A stretch of 64,000 nucleotides of DNA from assembly GCA_040757355.1 (NCBI GenBank), contig JBFLWY010000002.1:32324-96323 (forward strand), in the 5' to 3' direction. Under the pieces are notes generated by a model that saw nothing but the letters and a program-made list of their open reading frames with translations, did not search any database and was not told the DNA's origin. Position numbers and translations under genes: made by a program. Below are positions 31,092-39,025 of the stretch, one piece after another. The stretch is from DTYU01 sp040757355 (GTDB lineage: Bacteria > Bacillota > Desulfotomaculia > Desulfotomaculales > Ammonificaceae). Numbering within the stretch: position 1 is the stretch's first letter; the number at the start of each line of letters is the position of its first letter.

Positions 31092-31168
31092 CGACGTTTA
31101 AACCTAAGATGATAGGGCTTTAGGGTCCGTTCAACGTTCAACGTTCAACGTTCGGCGTGCGGCGTTGG
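31087..31168. repeat. Heptamer array 16
   Basis: Heptamers, GATAGGGCTTTAGGGTCCG linker and heptamers, followed by the second copy of the GTTGGGGAACAATGAATATC repeat (31163-31230). Confidence 0.75.
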
Positions 31169-31230
31169 GGAACAATGAATATCCTCACAATTGATCAAGA
31201 CCCTTGATAAGATGTGAAGTGACGCAGTCC
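31163..31230. repeat. Dispersed repeat with TTGATCAAG core, copy 2
   Basis: Matches 14742-14813 with a small deletion. The remaining bases to 31316 hold a TTTACTGGTATACT extended -10 for the next hic module. Confidence 0.6.
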
Positions 31231-31316
31231 GGGCGTGAGCGCCTCTTGTTCCAAATACCCGTTTACTGGTATACTAAGAACGAGCAATTCAAAAGATTGA
31301 GGAAGGGGTTGGCGCG

Positions 31317-31538
31317 GTGAGGCGTGAGTTCAGCATCCGGTTGACTCCGGAGGACGACGGGCGGTGGACGGCCGAAGTTCCCGCCCTGCCCGGATGCGTC
31401 ACCTGGGGAGAAACAAAGGAACAGGCTCTTGAGCGGATAAAAGAAGCGGTCGAGCTCTACCTGGAGGTACTTACGGAGGAAGGTAAACCAATACCAGAAG
31501 ACCGGAGCGACTACGCGCGGATAGAGGTGGCCATGTGA
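31317..31538 (+). CDS. hicB: HicB antitoxin
   Basis: A 73-residue HicB: REFSIRLTPEDDGRWTAEVP, ALPGCVTWGETKEQALERIK. GTG start with AGGAAGGGG upstream. It is clearly different in sequence from the duplicated Hic modules and overlaps hicA by four bases. Confidence 0.82.
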   Translation: MRREFSIRLTPEDDGRWTAEVPALPGCVTWGETKEQALERIKEAVELYLEVLTEEGKPIPEDRSDYARIEVAM

Positions 31539-31765
31539 GCCACCTTCCCCAGATCACTGGTACGGAGTTAATCCGGGCGCTGGAACGAATGGGTTTTTAC
31601 GTGCACCGAAAGAAAGGCAGCCATCGCTTTCTTTACCATTCGGGAGATCGGAACCGCTTTGCGGTGGTGGCCGTCCACCAAAGCGAAACTGTCCCGCCCG
31701 GAACGTTGCGAACGATATTACGGACAGCCAAAGTTTCCGTGGAAGAATTAAAACGGTATCTCTGA
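31535..31765 (+). CDS. hicA: HicA toxin
   Basis: A 76-residue HicA: TGTELIRALERMGFYVHRKK, then GSHRFLYHSG with the catalytic His (about residue 33) and VPPGTLRTILRTAKVSVEEL. Complete; GTG start within the hicB stop. Confidence 0.82.
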   Translation: MSHLPQITGTELIRALERMGFYVHRKKGSHRFLYHSGDRNRFAVVAVHQSETVPPGTLRTILRTAKVSVEELKRYL

Positions 31766-31778
31766 AACAAGACTTACT

Positions 31779-31944
31779 GTGACAGGGGACGGTTCTTTGA
31801 CACGTTCAACGTTCAGCGTTCGACGTTAAGACTTAGGGGGATGGACCTGTCTGCGTGCGGACACGCACAGGCAGGCCTTTGGGGTCCGTTCGGCGTTGGG
31901 GCTTAAAATGACGAGCTTTGGGGTCGGTTCAACGTTCAACGTTA
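31779..31944. repeat. Heptamer array 17 with nested hairpin
   Basis: Leader, heptamers, a GGACCT/CTTTGGGGTCC hairpin split by the CTGTCTGCGTGCGGACACGC inverted repeat, and a final run. Downstream, TATAAT at 32016-32021 with a TGC extension is the probable promoter of the next module. Confidence 0.8.
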
Positions 31945-32060
31945 AGCAGTCACCGGTCTCGATCTCAGTTTAGTGGTGAGCAGTGACGCTGTAAATAGCT
32001 CCCGTTACGTTATGCTATAATAAAGGGTGAAGTACTTTTGTGTTAGAAAGGAGCAGAACA

Positions 32061-32285
32061 ATGGCACATTCAAAGATTGCCGATTTAACGATAGACGAGT
32101 TCAGGGAGCTTGTTCGGGAAGTCGTCATTCAAACCCTTTCAGAAATGCTCGGCGATCCCGATGAAGGGTTGGAATTGCGTGACGACTTCGCCAAAGAGCT
32201 TCAGCGCTCTCTTGCCGTTGTAAAAGCTGGCGGCAAGACCGTACCCGTAGAGGAAGTTGCTGAAAGGCTGGGGCTGACCTGGTGA
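32061..32285 (+). CDS. Small antitoxin upstream of a RelE-type toxin
   Basis: A 74-residue helical protein: KIADLTIDEFRELVREVVIQ, then DPDEGLELRDDFAKELQRSL and GGKTVPVEEVAERLGLTW. It has the look of the small antitoxins paired with RelE/ParE. AAAGGAG supports ATG 32061. Its stop overlaps the toxin start by one base. Confidence 0.65.
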   Translation: MAHSKIADLTIDEFRELVREVVIQTLSEMLGDPDEGLELRDDFAKELQRSLAVVKAGGKTVPVEEVAERLGLTW

Positions 32286-32549
32286 TGTATCGGGTGGAAT
32301 TTTACACCTGATGCTGAAGCCGACTTGGCCCGGCTGGACGCCCCAGTAGCACAGCGTGTGCTCAAAAGGTTGCGGTGGTTAGCCGAGAAGTTTGAGGTGA
32401 TTAGGCCTGAATTGTTGACAGGACAATGGCAGAGTATATTCAAGCTGCGTGTCGGCGATTACCGCGTTCTGTATACCTGTGACCGGGCAAAACGCAAGAT
32501 TATTGTTCATTTCATCAGGCATCGCCGTGAAGTGTACAAGATCACGTAG
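32285..32549 (+). pseudogene. RelE/ParE-type toxin, frameshifted after six codons
   Basis: ATG 32285 reads MYRVEF and then hits a TGA at 32309. Removing one T from the TTTT at 32300-32303 restores MYRVEFTPDAEADLARLDAP and the whole toxin: RWLAEKFEVIRPELLTGQWQ, IFKLRVGDYRVLYTCDR and IIVHFIRHRREVYKI. The lesion is a single-base insertion in a T run; the remainder is undamaged. Confidence 0.78.
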
Positions 32550-32610
32550 GAAACCGATATAGGAAACAGCCCGCCTCCGTGAGCTGCCGGATAAGCTCGC
32601 TGCGCTTCAT
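32542..32610 (-). pseudogene. hicA: hicA 5' fragment
   Basis: ATG at 32610 overlaps the hicB stop and encodes MKRSELIRQLTEAGCFLYRF, the beginning of a HicA. It then runs into the end of the relE frame and stops after 22 codons; the catalytic-His region is missing. The junction with relE is at about 32550. Confidence 0.7.
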
Positions 32611-32798
32611 ACCGTTATTTCTTTGACCTGATAGCCTTCAGGAACATCTTCCATTACCATCAGTATATAGGCGTCCCTGAGGTTCTCTTCGAGTTCTTCC
32701 AGGCTTTCCCCCTGCGTCATAATCTGTGGGTACTCAAGGAGTTTTCCCAACCAGAACTTCTTGCCCTTCCAGTAGACCATTGTGAGTCGTTTGCTCAC
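32607..32798 (-). CDS. hicB: HicB-type antitoxin, orphan
   Basis: A 63-residue protein: YWKGKKFWLGKLLEYPQIMT, then GESLEELEENLRDAYILMVM, the short HicB core. Its hicA is reduced to a 5' stub directly downstream. Confidence 0.72.
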   Translation of the reverse strand: MSKRLTMVYWKGKKFWLGKLLEYPQIMTQGESLEELEENLRDAYILMVMEDVPEGYQVKEITV

Positions 32799-32841
32799 CT
32801 TGATCCTTCCCTTCTTTGCGGAGCTTCTTTCTTATTCTGCT

Positions 32842-32886
32842 TACCGGTTGTATTCTATGATTAACCGGAGTGGCTGTCAAGCCGGC
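32842..32886. repeat. CCGGTTGTATT/AACCGG inverted repeat, copy 3
   Basis: Same sequence as 26022-26065 with one changed base in the loop, followed again by heptamers. Confidence 0.6.
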
Positions 32887-32915
32887 GTTCGGCGTTCAAC
32901 GTTCGGCGTTCGGCG
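32883..32915. repeat. Heptamer array 18 (short)
   Basis: Three to four TTCNRCG units. The following 32920-33150 shows no gene; it has a GTATGGTATAATGAAGG promoter-like stretch at 32951, matching one at 37161, and a short orphan frame after AGGAGG at 33085. Confidence 0.6.
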
Positions 32916-33157
32916 GAACCAGTCCGGTGGAAGTGGCGGCACACAAAAGGGTGTATGGTATAATGAAGGTGGATCATAAGTTTGCGACTCTTACGGCGAA
33001 CTGCTCTTACGGTGCATTATGGAATATTGCTTATCATTATTACGGTTTATGAACCCAAACCGCCAAAGTGGATAACACCAACGGAAGGAGGAGGCGAAAA
33101 TGAAATGCAGTATTGATGGGTGTCCTGGAGAGTATGAGGTCCTAATTTCCTAATTTC

Positions 33158-33177
33158 GGGGACACAATACTTAATTA
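33158..33177. repeat. GGGGACACAATACTTAATTA repeat, left copy
   Basis: Direct repeat of 34190-34209; the pair brackets the HEPN/MNT module. The copy is followed by about 200 bp resembling the 34210-34420 leader of the DUF3782 gene (shared TCCGGYCATTCCCTCAGGG), with no gene in it. Confidence 0.65.
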
Positions 33178-33403
33178 TTTGAGCGAATTTCTGCTCACTC
33201 TTCTTTCTCCCCGGGCTGATTTCGGGCCGTCTCAATTTTGCTCACTCTTTTTTCCCGCAGGGCCGCCCTTGCGTGGCCGCAAAGCCCAAAAGGTTTTTGC
33301 TGCACCTCAATCGGTGTCGTTTGTTTACAAGTCCGGCCATTCCCTCAGGGTACCTTAAGATCTATAATCTTGCCGGGGGTTTGATATGTCTGATGCGGAA
33401 GAC

Positions 33404-33790
33404 TCATCCTTCATCCTTGGACCCTTGCTGCTTTAAGAAGTCGGTAATGACTTCCACGAATTCTTTTGCCCTGGCAAGTGTGAGACGAGCACGTTCGGGG
33501 CCGATAGCACCTGGAGCATCATAGTCGCTTACTTGGCGGAGATCGAAGGCGTCGAGCAGATATCGGTGAAGGTGTTTAGGCATCCGTTCCGGACGCGCGA
33601 AGTACTGACCAAAAGCGCTGATAACGCTGGAGTGTTTAGAAAAAGTGAGGTCCTGGCTCAGAAGTGCTGCTTCAGCGGCGTAAAACATAGCGTAATAACT
33701 CCGGGACGCAGAGAAATCGGCAAAGCCGTGCTCAAGCAAAAGTTCCGCGCCTTTAAACTTTCTCTTGCCTTTAAATAACCACTCCTTCAC
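33404..33790 (-). CDS. HEPN-domain protein (toxin of a HEPN/MNT pair)
   Basis: A 128-residue all-helical HEPN protein: KGKRKFKGAELLLEHGFADF, then ASRSYYAMFYAAEAALLSQD (the S-YYAMFYAAEA signature) and FDLRQVSDYDA. HEPN toxins are RNases neutralised by minimal nucleotidyltransferases (MNT). GTG start overlapping the end of the MNT gene. Confidence 0.8.
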   Translation of the reverse strand: MKEWLFKGKRKFKGAELLLEHGFADFSASRSYYAMFYAAEAALLSQDLTFSKHSSVISAFGQYFARPERMPKHLHRYLLDAFDLRQVSDYDAPGAIGPERARLTLARAKEFVEVITDFLKQQGSKDEG

Positions 33791-34100
33791 GTTTGATGTT
33801 TAGAAGGAGCGGTTTTCTGCTCACTTTCAAAACACCTTCCGCCACGGGAAGGACTGATAAAACCAAACCATACTTGAGTGATAACTCGCAGACTAAATCC
33901 GCCAGCCTCTCCCGCTCCGCTAAAGGATCGTCAAGCTTATCGAGCACGACCAGGAGGTCAATATCCGAGCCTTCTCGCCCTTCCCCCCGAGCATGCGAGC
34001 CGTAAAGAAGTATCCCTTTGAGGCGTTCTTTATAGATTTCTTCTACCCTTTGACGAAACTCCTTTAGGACTTCTTCGATTCCGGAAAGTGTTTTTCTCAT
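33771..34100 (-). CDS. MNT nucleotidyltransferase antitoxin
   Basis: A 109-residue minimal nucleotidyltransferase: LKGILLYGSHARGEGREGSD then IDLLVVLDKL, giving the G-S-x10-D-x-D metal site (about residues 30-45). MNT antitoxins AMPylate their HEPN partner. ATG 34100 is chosen; the frame stays open upstream to 34199 without a ribosome site. Confidence 0.8.
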   Translation of the reverse strand: MRKTLSGIEEVLKEFRQRVEEIYKERLKGILLYGSHARGEGREGSDIDLLVVLDKLDDPLAERERLADLVCELSLKYGLVLSVLPVAEGVLKVSRKPLLLNIKREGVVI

Positions 34101-34189
34101 CAGCCGCCACCGCAACCTTTCGATTGCTGAAACTGTTTCTATCTTAGCATCTGCGCAATTGAATATCAACACGCAAAAGAGCACATTTC

Positions 34190-34209
34190 GGGGACACAAT
34201 ACTTAATTA
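34190..34209. repeat. GGGGACACAATACTTAATTA repeat, right copy
   Basis: Same orientation as the left copy at 33158. A diverged inverse form (TAATTAAGTATGGTGTCCCT) is found three times near 44.8 kb. Confidence 0.65.
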
Positions 34210-34417
34210 GCCGCTCATTCTTTCTTTTCGTAGTTTCTCCAGTACATGTTTCTGTGTTTACGATGACCGGGGCGGGCGCTGACCCGCCCCGCTCCCCTCT
34301 GAAGGGGTGCGCGCGTGAAGATGTTTTTGCTGTGCCTGCACCGGCATCATTCATTGACAAGTCCGGTCATTCCCTCAGGGTGGTTCAGGATGTTATAATG
34401 GTGGCGGGGGTCATAGT

Positions 34418-35089
34418 ATGATCGATGTTGAAAAGATGATGACCGAACTGGGCCGTGTTTTTGAGGAGCGCCAGGCGGCGGTACTCGCCAAGGTGGTGGC
34501 GGAAGCGGCGGAGGCAGGCCAGCGCGAGCTCGTGAAGATAAAGGACTTCAGCGAGCTGAAAGAGATCGTGCGCTCCCTCGGCGTAACGGTCGGCGAATTA
34601 GCTGAAGCACAGAAGCGAACGGAACAGCGAGTCGAGGAACTGGCCGAAGCGCAGAAGCGGACGGAGATAGAAATAGGGAAATTAGCCCGCGAGTTGCGGG
34701 ATACAAAAACGGAAGTTGGCGGTCTCGCCAGGAGCATGGCTTACGCCTTGGAGAACGAAGCTTACCGGGCCTTGCCCGCCTTCCTAAAAGAGCACGGGGT
34801 CGCCATAACCGAACGATTCGTCCGGACGGAAATAGGCGGCGAGGAGATCAACCTCTTTGTTAAGGGGAAGAAAGATGGCCGGGAAGTAATCATCGTCGGC
34901 GAATCCGAGTTAAAGGTAACCAGTGTCGGCAAACTGAAACAGTTGGAGAGAAAAACGGCGGTCGTCCAGGAAAGCTTTCCGGGCAAAGAAGTCGTCCGCG
35001 TGCTGATCACCCACTACGCGCGCCCGGCAGTTCTCGAAAAGGCAAAAGAGAAAGGAATCATCGTAGTCCAGAGCTTCGAGTGGCTGTAG
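34418..35089 (+). CDS. DUF3782 family protein, coiled coil plus PD-(D/E)XK-like domain
   Basis: A 223-residue protein. The N-terminal two fifths is a coiled coil with a repeated unit (ELAEAQKRTEQRVEELAEAQ), about residues 50-90. The C-terminal part (VRTEIGGEEINLFVKG, then REVIIVGESELKVTSVGK) has the E...E-x-K arrangement of restriction-endonuclease-like folds. This is the typical architecture of DUF3782 proteins, whose role is unknown. GTTATAATGG at about 34392 is a likely -10. A short 3' fragment of a relative occurs at 43418-43463. Confidence 0.75.
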   Translation: MIDVEKMMTELGRVFEERQAAVLAKVVAEAAEAGQRELVKIKDFSELKEIVRSLGVTVGELAEAQKRTEQRVEELAEAQKRTEIEIGKLARELRDTKTEVGGLARSMAYALENEAYRALPAFLKEHGVAITERFVRTEIGGEEINLFVKGKKDGREVIIVGESELKVTSVGKLKQLERKTAVVQESFPGKEVVRVLITHYARPAVLEKAKEKGIIVVQSFEWL

Positions 35090-35608
35090 TCAATCATCCC
35101 CGTCGGGAAGGATTTCTGCTAGTGTCTCGGTGAATATCAGAAGCTCCTTCTCGAATTTCTTTGTGGTTTCCGGAAACTTCGTCAGAAGATCAGAAATTCG
35201 CTCCGCTGAAAGGTTGAAGCCGTAAACGTTCCGGAATACATGCCGGAAAGCCCGGAACTCGTCGAGCTGTGCTGCCGTTTCTTTTGTGACCACAGCTGGA
35301 CGTACTTGCGGGACGGTGACGGTCATTTGCTTGAGCAGTTCCCTGTGCCAGTCGCCTCCAGAAGGTAATTTCTCATCAATTTCCCTTGCGATTATCTCGA
35401 AGACTTTTTCTACAGCAACGTAAAAATCGTGAAGCACCGAGCCAATGCCGCGCAAGGTGAACGAATCCGGACTTACTGGGGGCAGTTTCCTGATTTTTTG
35501 CTTCTGTTTCAAAAATCCTTTACTGGTAAGTTCGTCCTGCAGGCAAGAGATGTTAGCCAGTTCTTCTTTAATCCGGGCAACGATTACAGCAAATTGCTTT
35601 TTGGTCAT
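35090..35608 (-). CDS. HepT-like HEPN ribonuclease
   Basis: A 172-residue HEPN protein of the larger HepT-like type: LRGIGSVLHDFYVAVEKVFE, then DWHRELLKQMTV and the active-site stretch DEFRAFRHVFRNVYGFNLSA with the R...H pair (R-A-F-R-H). It directly abuts the DUF3782 gene tail-to-tail and overlaps the MNT gene by four bases. Confidence 0.78.
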   Translation of the reverse strand: MTKKQFAVIVARIKEELANISCLQDELTSKGFLKQKQKIRKLPPVSPDSFTLRGIGSVLHDFYVAVEKVFEIIAREIDEKLPSGGDWHRELLKQMTVTVPQVRPAVVTKETAAQLDEFRAFRHVFRNVYGFNLSAERISDLLTKFPETTKKFEKELLIFTETLAEILPDGDD

Positions 35609-35970
35609 AATTCTTTTCCCTCTTCCAAGACCTTTTTACGGAGCGAAGGAAGAGCATCTTCTTCTAAGACGACGTTCACCTCAAAAGGAGAGGTGATTTC
35701 CTCCAAGTCGTTGAGCATCTGCCAAAAAGAAACCTTTTTAGGAAATCCCAAGACCATCAGGTCGATATCTGAGCGCGGCGTGAAACGCCTTCCCCAAAGG
35801 AGTGAGCCGTAAAGATAGACTTTGCGCACACCATATTTCTCCTTAAGGAGGCCGGCAGCGCTCGCTGCTCGCTCGAGCGCTTTGCGCCGGCGCTCCCTTT
35901 CTTTCTTTCGTTCCTGGAGTATTTTAGCTTGCCAGGCTTTTCTTAGCCCCTCTTTCAGTTCCGTATCCAT
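35605..35970 (-). CDS. MNT nucleotidyltransferase (antitoxin)
   Basis: A 121-residue protein: a charged N-terminal helix (ERKKERERRRKALERAASAA) then KVYLYGSLLWGRRFTPRSDI and DLMVLGF, the G-S-x11-D-x-D site (about residues 57-72). It pairs with the HepT-like gene downstream. In its own orientation it is the first gene. Confidence 0.78.
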   Translation of the reverse strand: MDTELKEGLRKAWQAKILQERKKERERRRKALERAASAAGLLKEKYGVRKVYLYGSLLWGRRFTPRSDIDLMVLGFPKKVSFWQMLNDLEEITSPFEVNVVLEEDALPSLRKKVLEEGKEL

Positions 35971-36131
35971 CCTTTAAAAAACCCGCCTTACTTTTTCAGA
36001 AACGGTCGCTGCCCTTTTCATTATACCACCACGGGGCTTTCTCTGCGAGATGCCGGGTGCCAAGATGCCCCAGGCAGTTAACTTTTGTCAGGAGGACGGC
36101 AGACTGTGTGAAAAGTGCCCTAACTCAACTA

Positions 36132-36663
36132 ACATAAATCCACAAGAAAGGATAACAAAAAAGCGCTGAAAAAAGTATTCAGAGATTTTACCGGGCTTTG
36201 CGATCAGTGGGACCTGTTCGGCAAAGAACTGGTGGCGATCGACGACAAAAAGATAGATAAGTACTTGCAAGAACTCGATGAAGGGGATGAAGCCGAAGCC
36301 TGCGACAGAAAGCCCGATGCCGCAGAAATAAAGCAAAGGATCCAGGAGCTTCGCGACCGTAAGAAAAAATACGAACAATACCAAAAGCAGCTTAAAGAAA
36401 GCGGCGCAAACGAGATATCGACCACCGACCCCGATGCCCGGCTTATGTCCAACAACAATAATAACGTCGATGTAAGCTATAACGTTCAAACAACAGTGGA
36501 TTCCAAGCATAAACTAATCGCCGATTTCAAAGTCACCCAAAAGCCGAACGATTTAGGCGAACTTGACAACATGGCCCTTAGAGCAAAGAAGCTCTTCGGT
36601 GGCAAAGAATTTGAAGTATTGGCAGACAAGGGCTATTACAAAGCCGAAGACCTCAAGAAATGC
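36132..36663 (+). mobile_element. IS1182-type transposase fragment
   Basis: An open stretch of about 177 codons reading ALKKVFRDFTGLCDQWDLFG and ELVAIDDKKI, a charged linker (RIQELRDRKKKYEQYQKQLK), TTDPDARLMSNNNNNVDVSY and NVQTTVDSKHKLI, then LADKGYYKAEDLKKC. These are the linker and DDE regions of IS1182-family transposases (D-P-D-A-R and A-D-K-G-Y motifs). The 5' end is missing and the 3' end is cut by heptamer array 19; no terminal inverted repeats are visible. Confidence 0.75.
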
Positions 36664-36792
36664 GGTTCTTTTGACACGTTCTACGTTCGACGTTCGACGT
36701 TAGGCTTGAGGGATGGACCTGTCTGCGTGCGGACACGCACAGGCAGGCCTTTGGGGTCCGTTCGACGTTCGAGGTTCGACGTTCGAAATGGC
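36664..36792. repeat. Heptamer array 19 with nested hairpin, between two truncated genes
   Basis: A shortened leader (GGTTCTTTTGACACG), heptamers, the GGACCT/CTTTGGGGTCC hairpin with its CTGTCTGCG insert and heptamers, ending at the first codons of a SecB-like fragment. Confidence 0.8.
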
Positions 36793-37072
36793 CCGCCAGA
36801 CGGATATCAATATCCTTGAGATCCGCGGCGATATCGTTAAGGTGGGTCTGAGCGAGAAGATATTTTTTAAGCCCGCGGGGCCTTTCAAAATTGACCTCGA
36901 GTTAGAGGGAAAATTTCGTGTTGAGGGAACGCCCGACGCAGATAAAGTCAGCGCCCGGATAGAAGGAGCCATGTACCCGCTATTTGCAAGAGCTTCTCAT
37001 ATTGTTAGCTTTGTTAGCGACCAGATATGGGGGACACCGTTAATTATACCGCCGTTCAGGGAAGAGGAATAA
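36788..37072 (+). pseudogene. SecB-like chaperone domain, 5' end replaced by repeat
   Basis: A 94-residue frame: GPFKIDLELEGKFRVEGTPD, then MYPLFARASHIVSFVSDQIW and GTPLIIPPF. The P-F-x-I-x-x-x-x-G-F strand and the late Y-x-x-A-R-x-x-x-S-x-x...P-x-x-x-P-P segment match the second half of SecB-family chaperones, some of which act with TA systems (TAC modules). The first beta strands are absent; the array provides what precedes the ATG and there is no ribosome site. No HigA-type partner is adjacent. Confidence 0.5.
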
Positions 37073-37274
37073 AAGCAGACCCAGGAAGCCCTGGCTGCGG
37101 CAGCAGAGCGGAAAATGGTATGTTGACAACTTTTAACATATTTATTTTAAAGGGTTTCCGGCATGGTATAATAAAGGTTGATCGTACGGTTTCGAGTCTC
37201 TCGGAGAACTGCTTTAGGACAGAAACCTTTGTCACCGAAAAATGGCGCGAGTTTTGTCAAGGAAGGGGAACCAA

Positions 37275-38342
37275 ATGAAAGCACTCATCCTTGCCGGCGG
37301 TAAAGGCACTCGCCTGCGTCCCTTGACCTATACGATGGCCAAGCAGTTGATTCCTGTCGCCAACCGGCCCATCCTGCACTATGTGGTGCGGGAGATCCTG
37401 GAAGCCGGAATTGAGGAGATTGGGGTGATCATCTCGCCGGAGACCGGGGAAAGCGTGATGGCTGCGATCGGTGGTGCGTTCGGCAGCCGGGCCGGTTTCA
37501 CCTTCATCCTCCAAGACCGGCCCGCCGGGCTGGCCCATGCGGTCAAGACCGCCCGGCCTTTCCTGTGCGACGATCCCTTTCTTATGTTCCTGGGAGACAA
37601 CCTGATCCAGTGCGGAGTGGGTGAAGTGGTCGAGGCGCTGGCGGCCAGTAGTGCGGAGGCTGTTATCTTGCTCAAGGAAGTGCCCGACCCGCGGGCGTTC
37701 GGCGTCGCTGTTTTAGACGGACAGGGACAGGTAATGCGGTTGATGGAAAAACCCAAGGAACCCCCAAGCAGTCTCGCTCTGGTAGGAGTATACGCTTTTT
37801 CGCCGGTAATCCATGACGCTATTGACAGAATTACTCCGTCATGGCGCGGGGAATTGGAAATAACCGACGCCATCCAGGAACTCCTGCGGATGGGGCTGCG
37901 GGTGGAAGCCCGTATCCTTGAAGGGTGGTGGCTGGACACCGGCAAAAAGGACGATATCATCGAAGCAAATCGTGTGGTTTTGGATGAGTTCACGGAACGC
38001 CGGATTGAAGGTGACACGGACGCCGAAAGCACCATTGCCGGCCGGGTAACTGTAGGCCAGGGCAGCAGGATCATCCGGAGCACGGTACGAGGGCCGGTGG
38101 TGATCGGAGAAAACAGCGTGATAGAAGATTCCTTTGTGGGGCCGTTTACGGCCATAGGAAATGATGTGGTTCTGCGGGAGGTAAGCATCGAGCACTCCGT
38201 CGTACTGGACGGCTGTGTTTTAGAGCGCGTCGGTCCCGTGGAGGACAGCCTTATCGGCTCCAAAGCCCGCGTCAGGCGAACCGGCGGCACGCGCCGGACA
38301 CTGCGCTTTTTTATCGGCGACGACTGCGAAATAACTATTTAA
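37275..38342 (+). CDS. rmlA: Glucose-1-phosphate thymidylyltransferase (long form)
   Basis: A 355-residue nucleotidyltransferase: MKALILAGGKGTRLRPLTYT with the G-x-G-T-R-L-R-P-x-T signature (residues 8-18), then QLIPVANRPILHYVVREILE. A C-terminal left-handed beta-helix of hexapeptide repeats (VTVGQGSRIIRSTVRGPVVI, about 255-345) is characteristic of the long StrD-like subgroup. It makes dTDP-glucose (or a related dNDP-sugar), the first step to dTDP-rhamnose. AAGGAAGGGG precedes ATG 37275. It is followed 17 bases later by the epimerase gene. Confidence 0.88.
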   Translation: MKALILAGGKGTRLRPLTYTMAKQLIPVANRPILHYVVREILEAGIEEIGVIISPETGESVMAAIGGAFGSRAGFTFILQDRPAGLAHAVKTARPFLCDDPFLMFLGDNLIQCGVGEVVEALAASSAEAVILLKEVPDPRAFGVAVLDGQGQVMRLMEKPKEPPSSLALVGVYAFSPVIHDAIDRITPSWRGELEITDAIQELLRMGLRVEARILEGWWLDTGKKDDIIEANRVVLDEFTERRIEGDTDAESTIAGRVTVGQGSRIIRSTVRGPVVIGENSVIEDSFVGPFTAIGNDVVLREVSIEHSVVLDGCVLERVGPVEDSLIGSKARVRRTGGTRRTLRFFIGDDCEITI

Positions 38343-38359
38343 TCAAAGGAGCAACGAAA

Positions 38360-38821
38360 TTGGAACTAATCAGCGATGTTCAGGTTAAAAAACTGCGCCT
38401 TGTCCCCGATGACCGGGGTTACCTTATGGAAATGCTGCGCAGTGACTGGCCTGAATTCGATAGATTCGGGCAGTCTTACGTCACCGCCTGTTATCCTGGA
38501 GTAATCAAAGCCTGGCATTACCATAAAAAGCAGTGGGACCACTTTGTCTGCGTGTGGGGCATGGCCAAGGTGGCGCTCTACGATCCGAGGGATGACAGTC
38601 CCACGAAAGGGCAGGTGAACGTTTTTCATATGGGCTACTTGAACCCTATCCTGCTGAAGATCCCGCCCCTGGTTTACCACGGATTTACCGCCGAAGGCGG
38701 ACAGCTGACTTTAATCGTCAATTTCCCAACCGAGCTTTACAACTATGAGCAACCCGACGAGTACCGGTTACCGTATAACGATCCGTCCATCCCGTTCAGT
38801 TGGGAAACGAAGAGCGGTTGA
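38360..38821 (+). CDS. rmlC: dTDP-4-dehydrorhamnose 3,5-epimerase family protein
   Basis: A 153-residue cupin: LRLVPDDRGYLMEMLRSDWP, then GVIKAWHYHKKQWDHFVCVW, where the His pair lies in the barrel, and KIPPLVYHGFTAEGG near the end. It belongs to the shorter dTDP-sugar isomerase branch rather than classical RmlC (about 180 residues), so the product could be a 3-epimer other than rhamnose. TTG start with AAGGAG upstream. A 120-bp piece of a second copy lies at 41902-42021. Confidence 0.78.
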   Translation: MELISDVQVKKLRLVPDDRGYLMEMLRSDWPEFDRFGQSYVTACYPGVIKAWHYHKKQWDHFVCVWGMAKVALYDPRDDSPTKGQVNVFHMGYLNPILLKIPPLVYHGFTAEGGQLTLIVNFPTELYNYEQPDEYRLPYNDPSIPFSWETKSG

Positions 38822-38887
38822 GTGACAGGGGACGGTTCCTTGACACGCTACCTAAAATTAGTCCTACGTTCGACGTTCGACGTTGGG
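38821..38887. repeat. Heptamer array 20
   Basis: GTGACAGGGGACGGTTCCTT leader, GACACGCTACCTAAAATTAG and two or three heptamers. The same leader variant with CTACCTAAAATTAG appears at 39709. Confidence 0.75.
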
Positions 38888-39025
38888 AAACGTGTATACG
38901 GCTGGCGGCAATGCTGGCGGGAATTTTACTGGGGAATCGCCGGGGGAACTGATTCCGGGAAAAGTTATGCGGTACAAGGCTTGACCGGGATATGTTGCCG
39001 AAATTTGAATTGGAATTAAAGAGAC

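Larger units (their letters stand above)
30434..31092. repeat. Segmental duplication C, copy 2
   Basis: Copy of 23001-23663 with the same deleted hicA, ending at CGCCGCAACG within the glycosyltransferase fragment, where this copy switches into heptamers while copy 1 continues. Confidence 0.85.
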
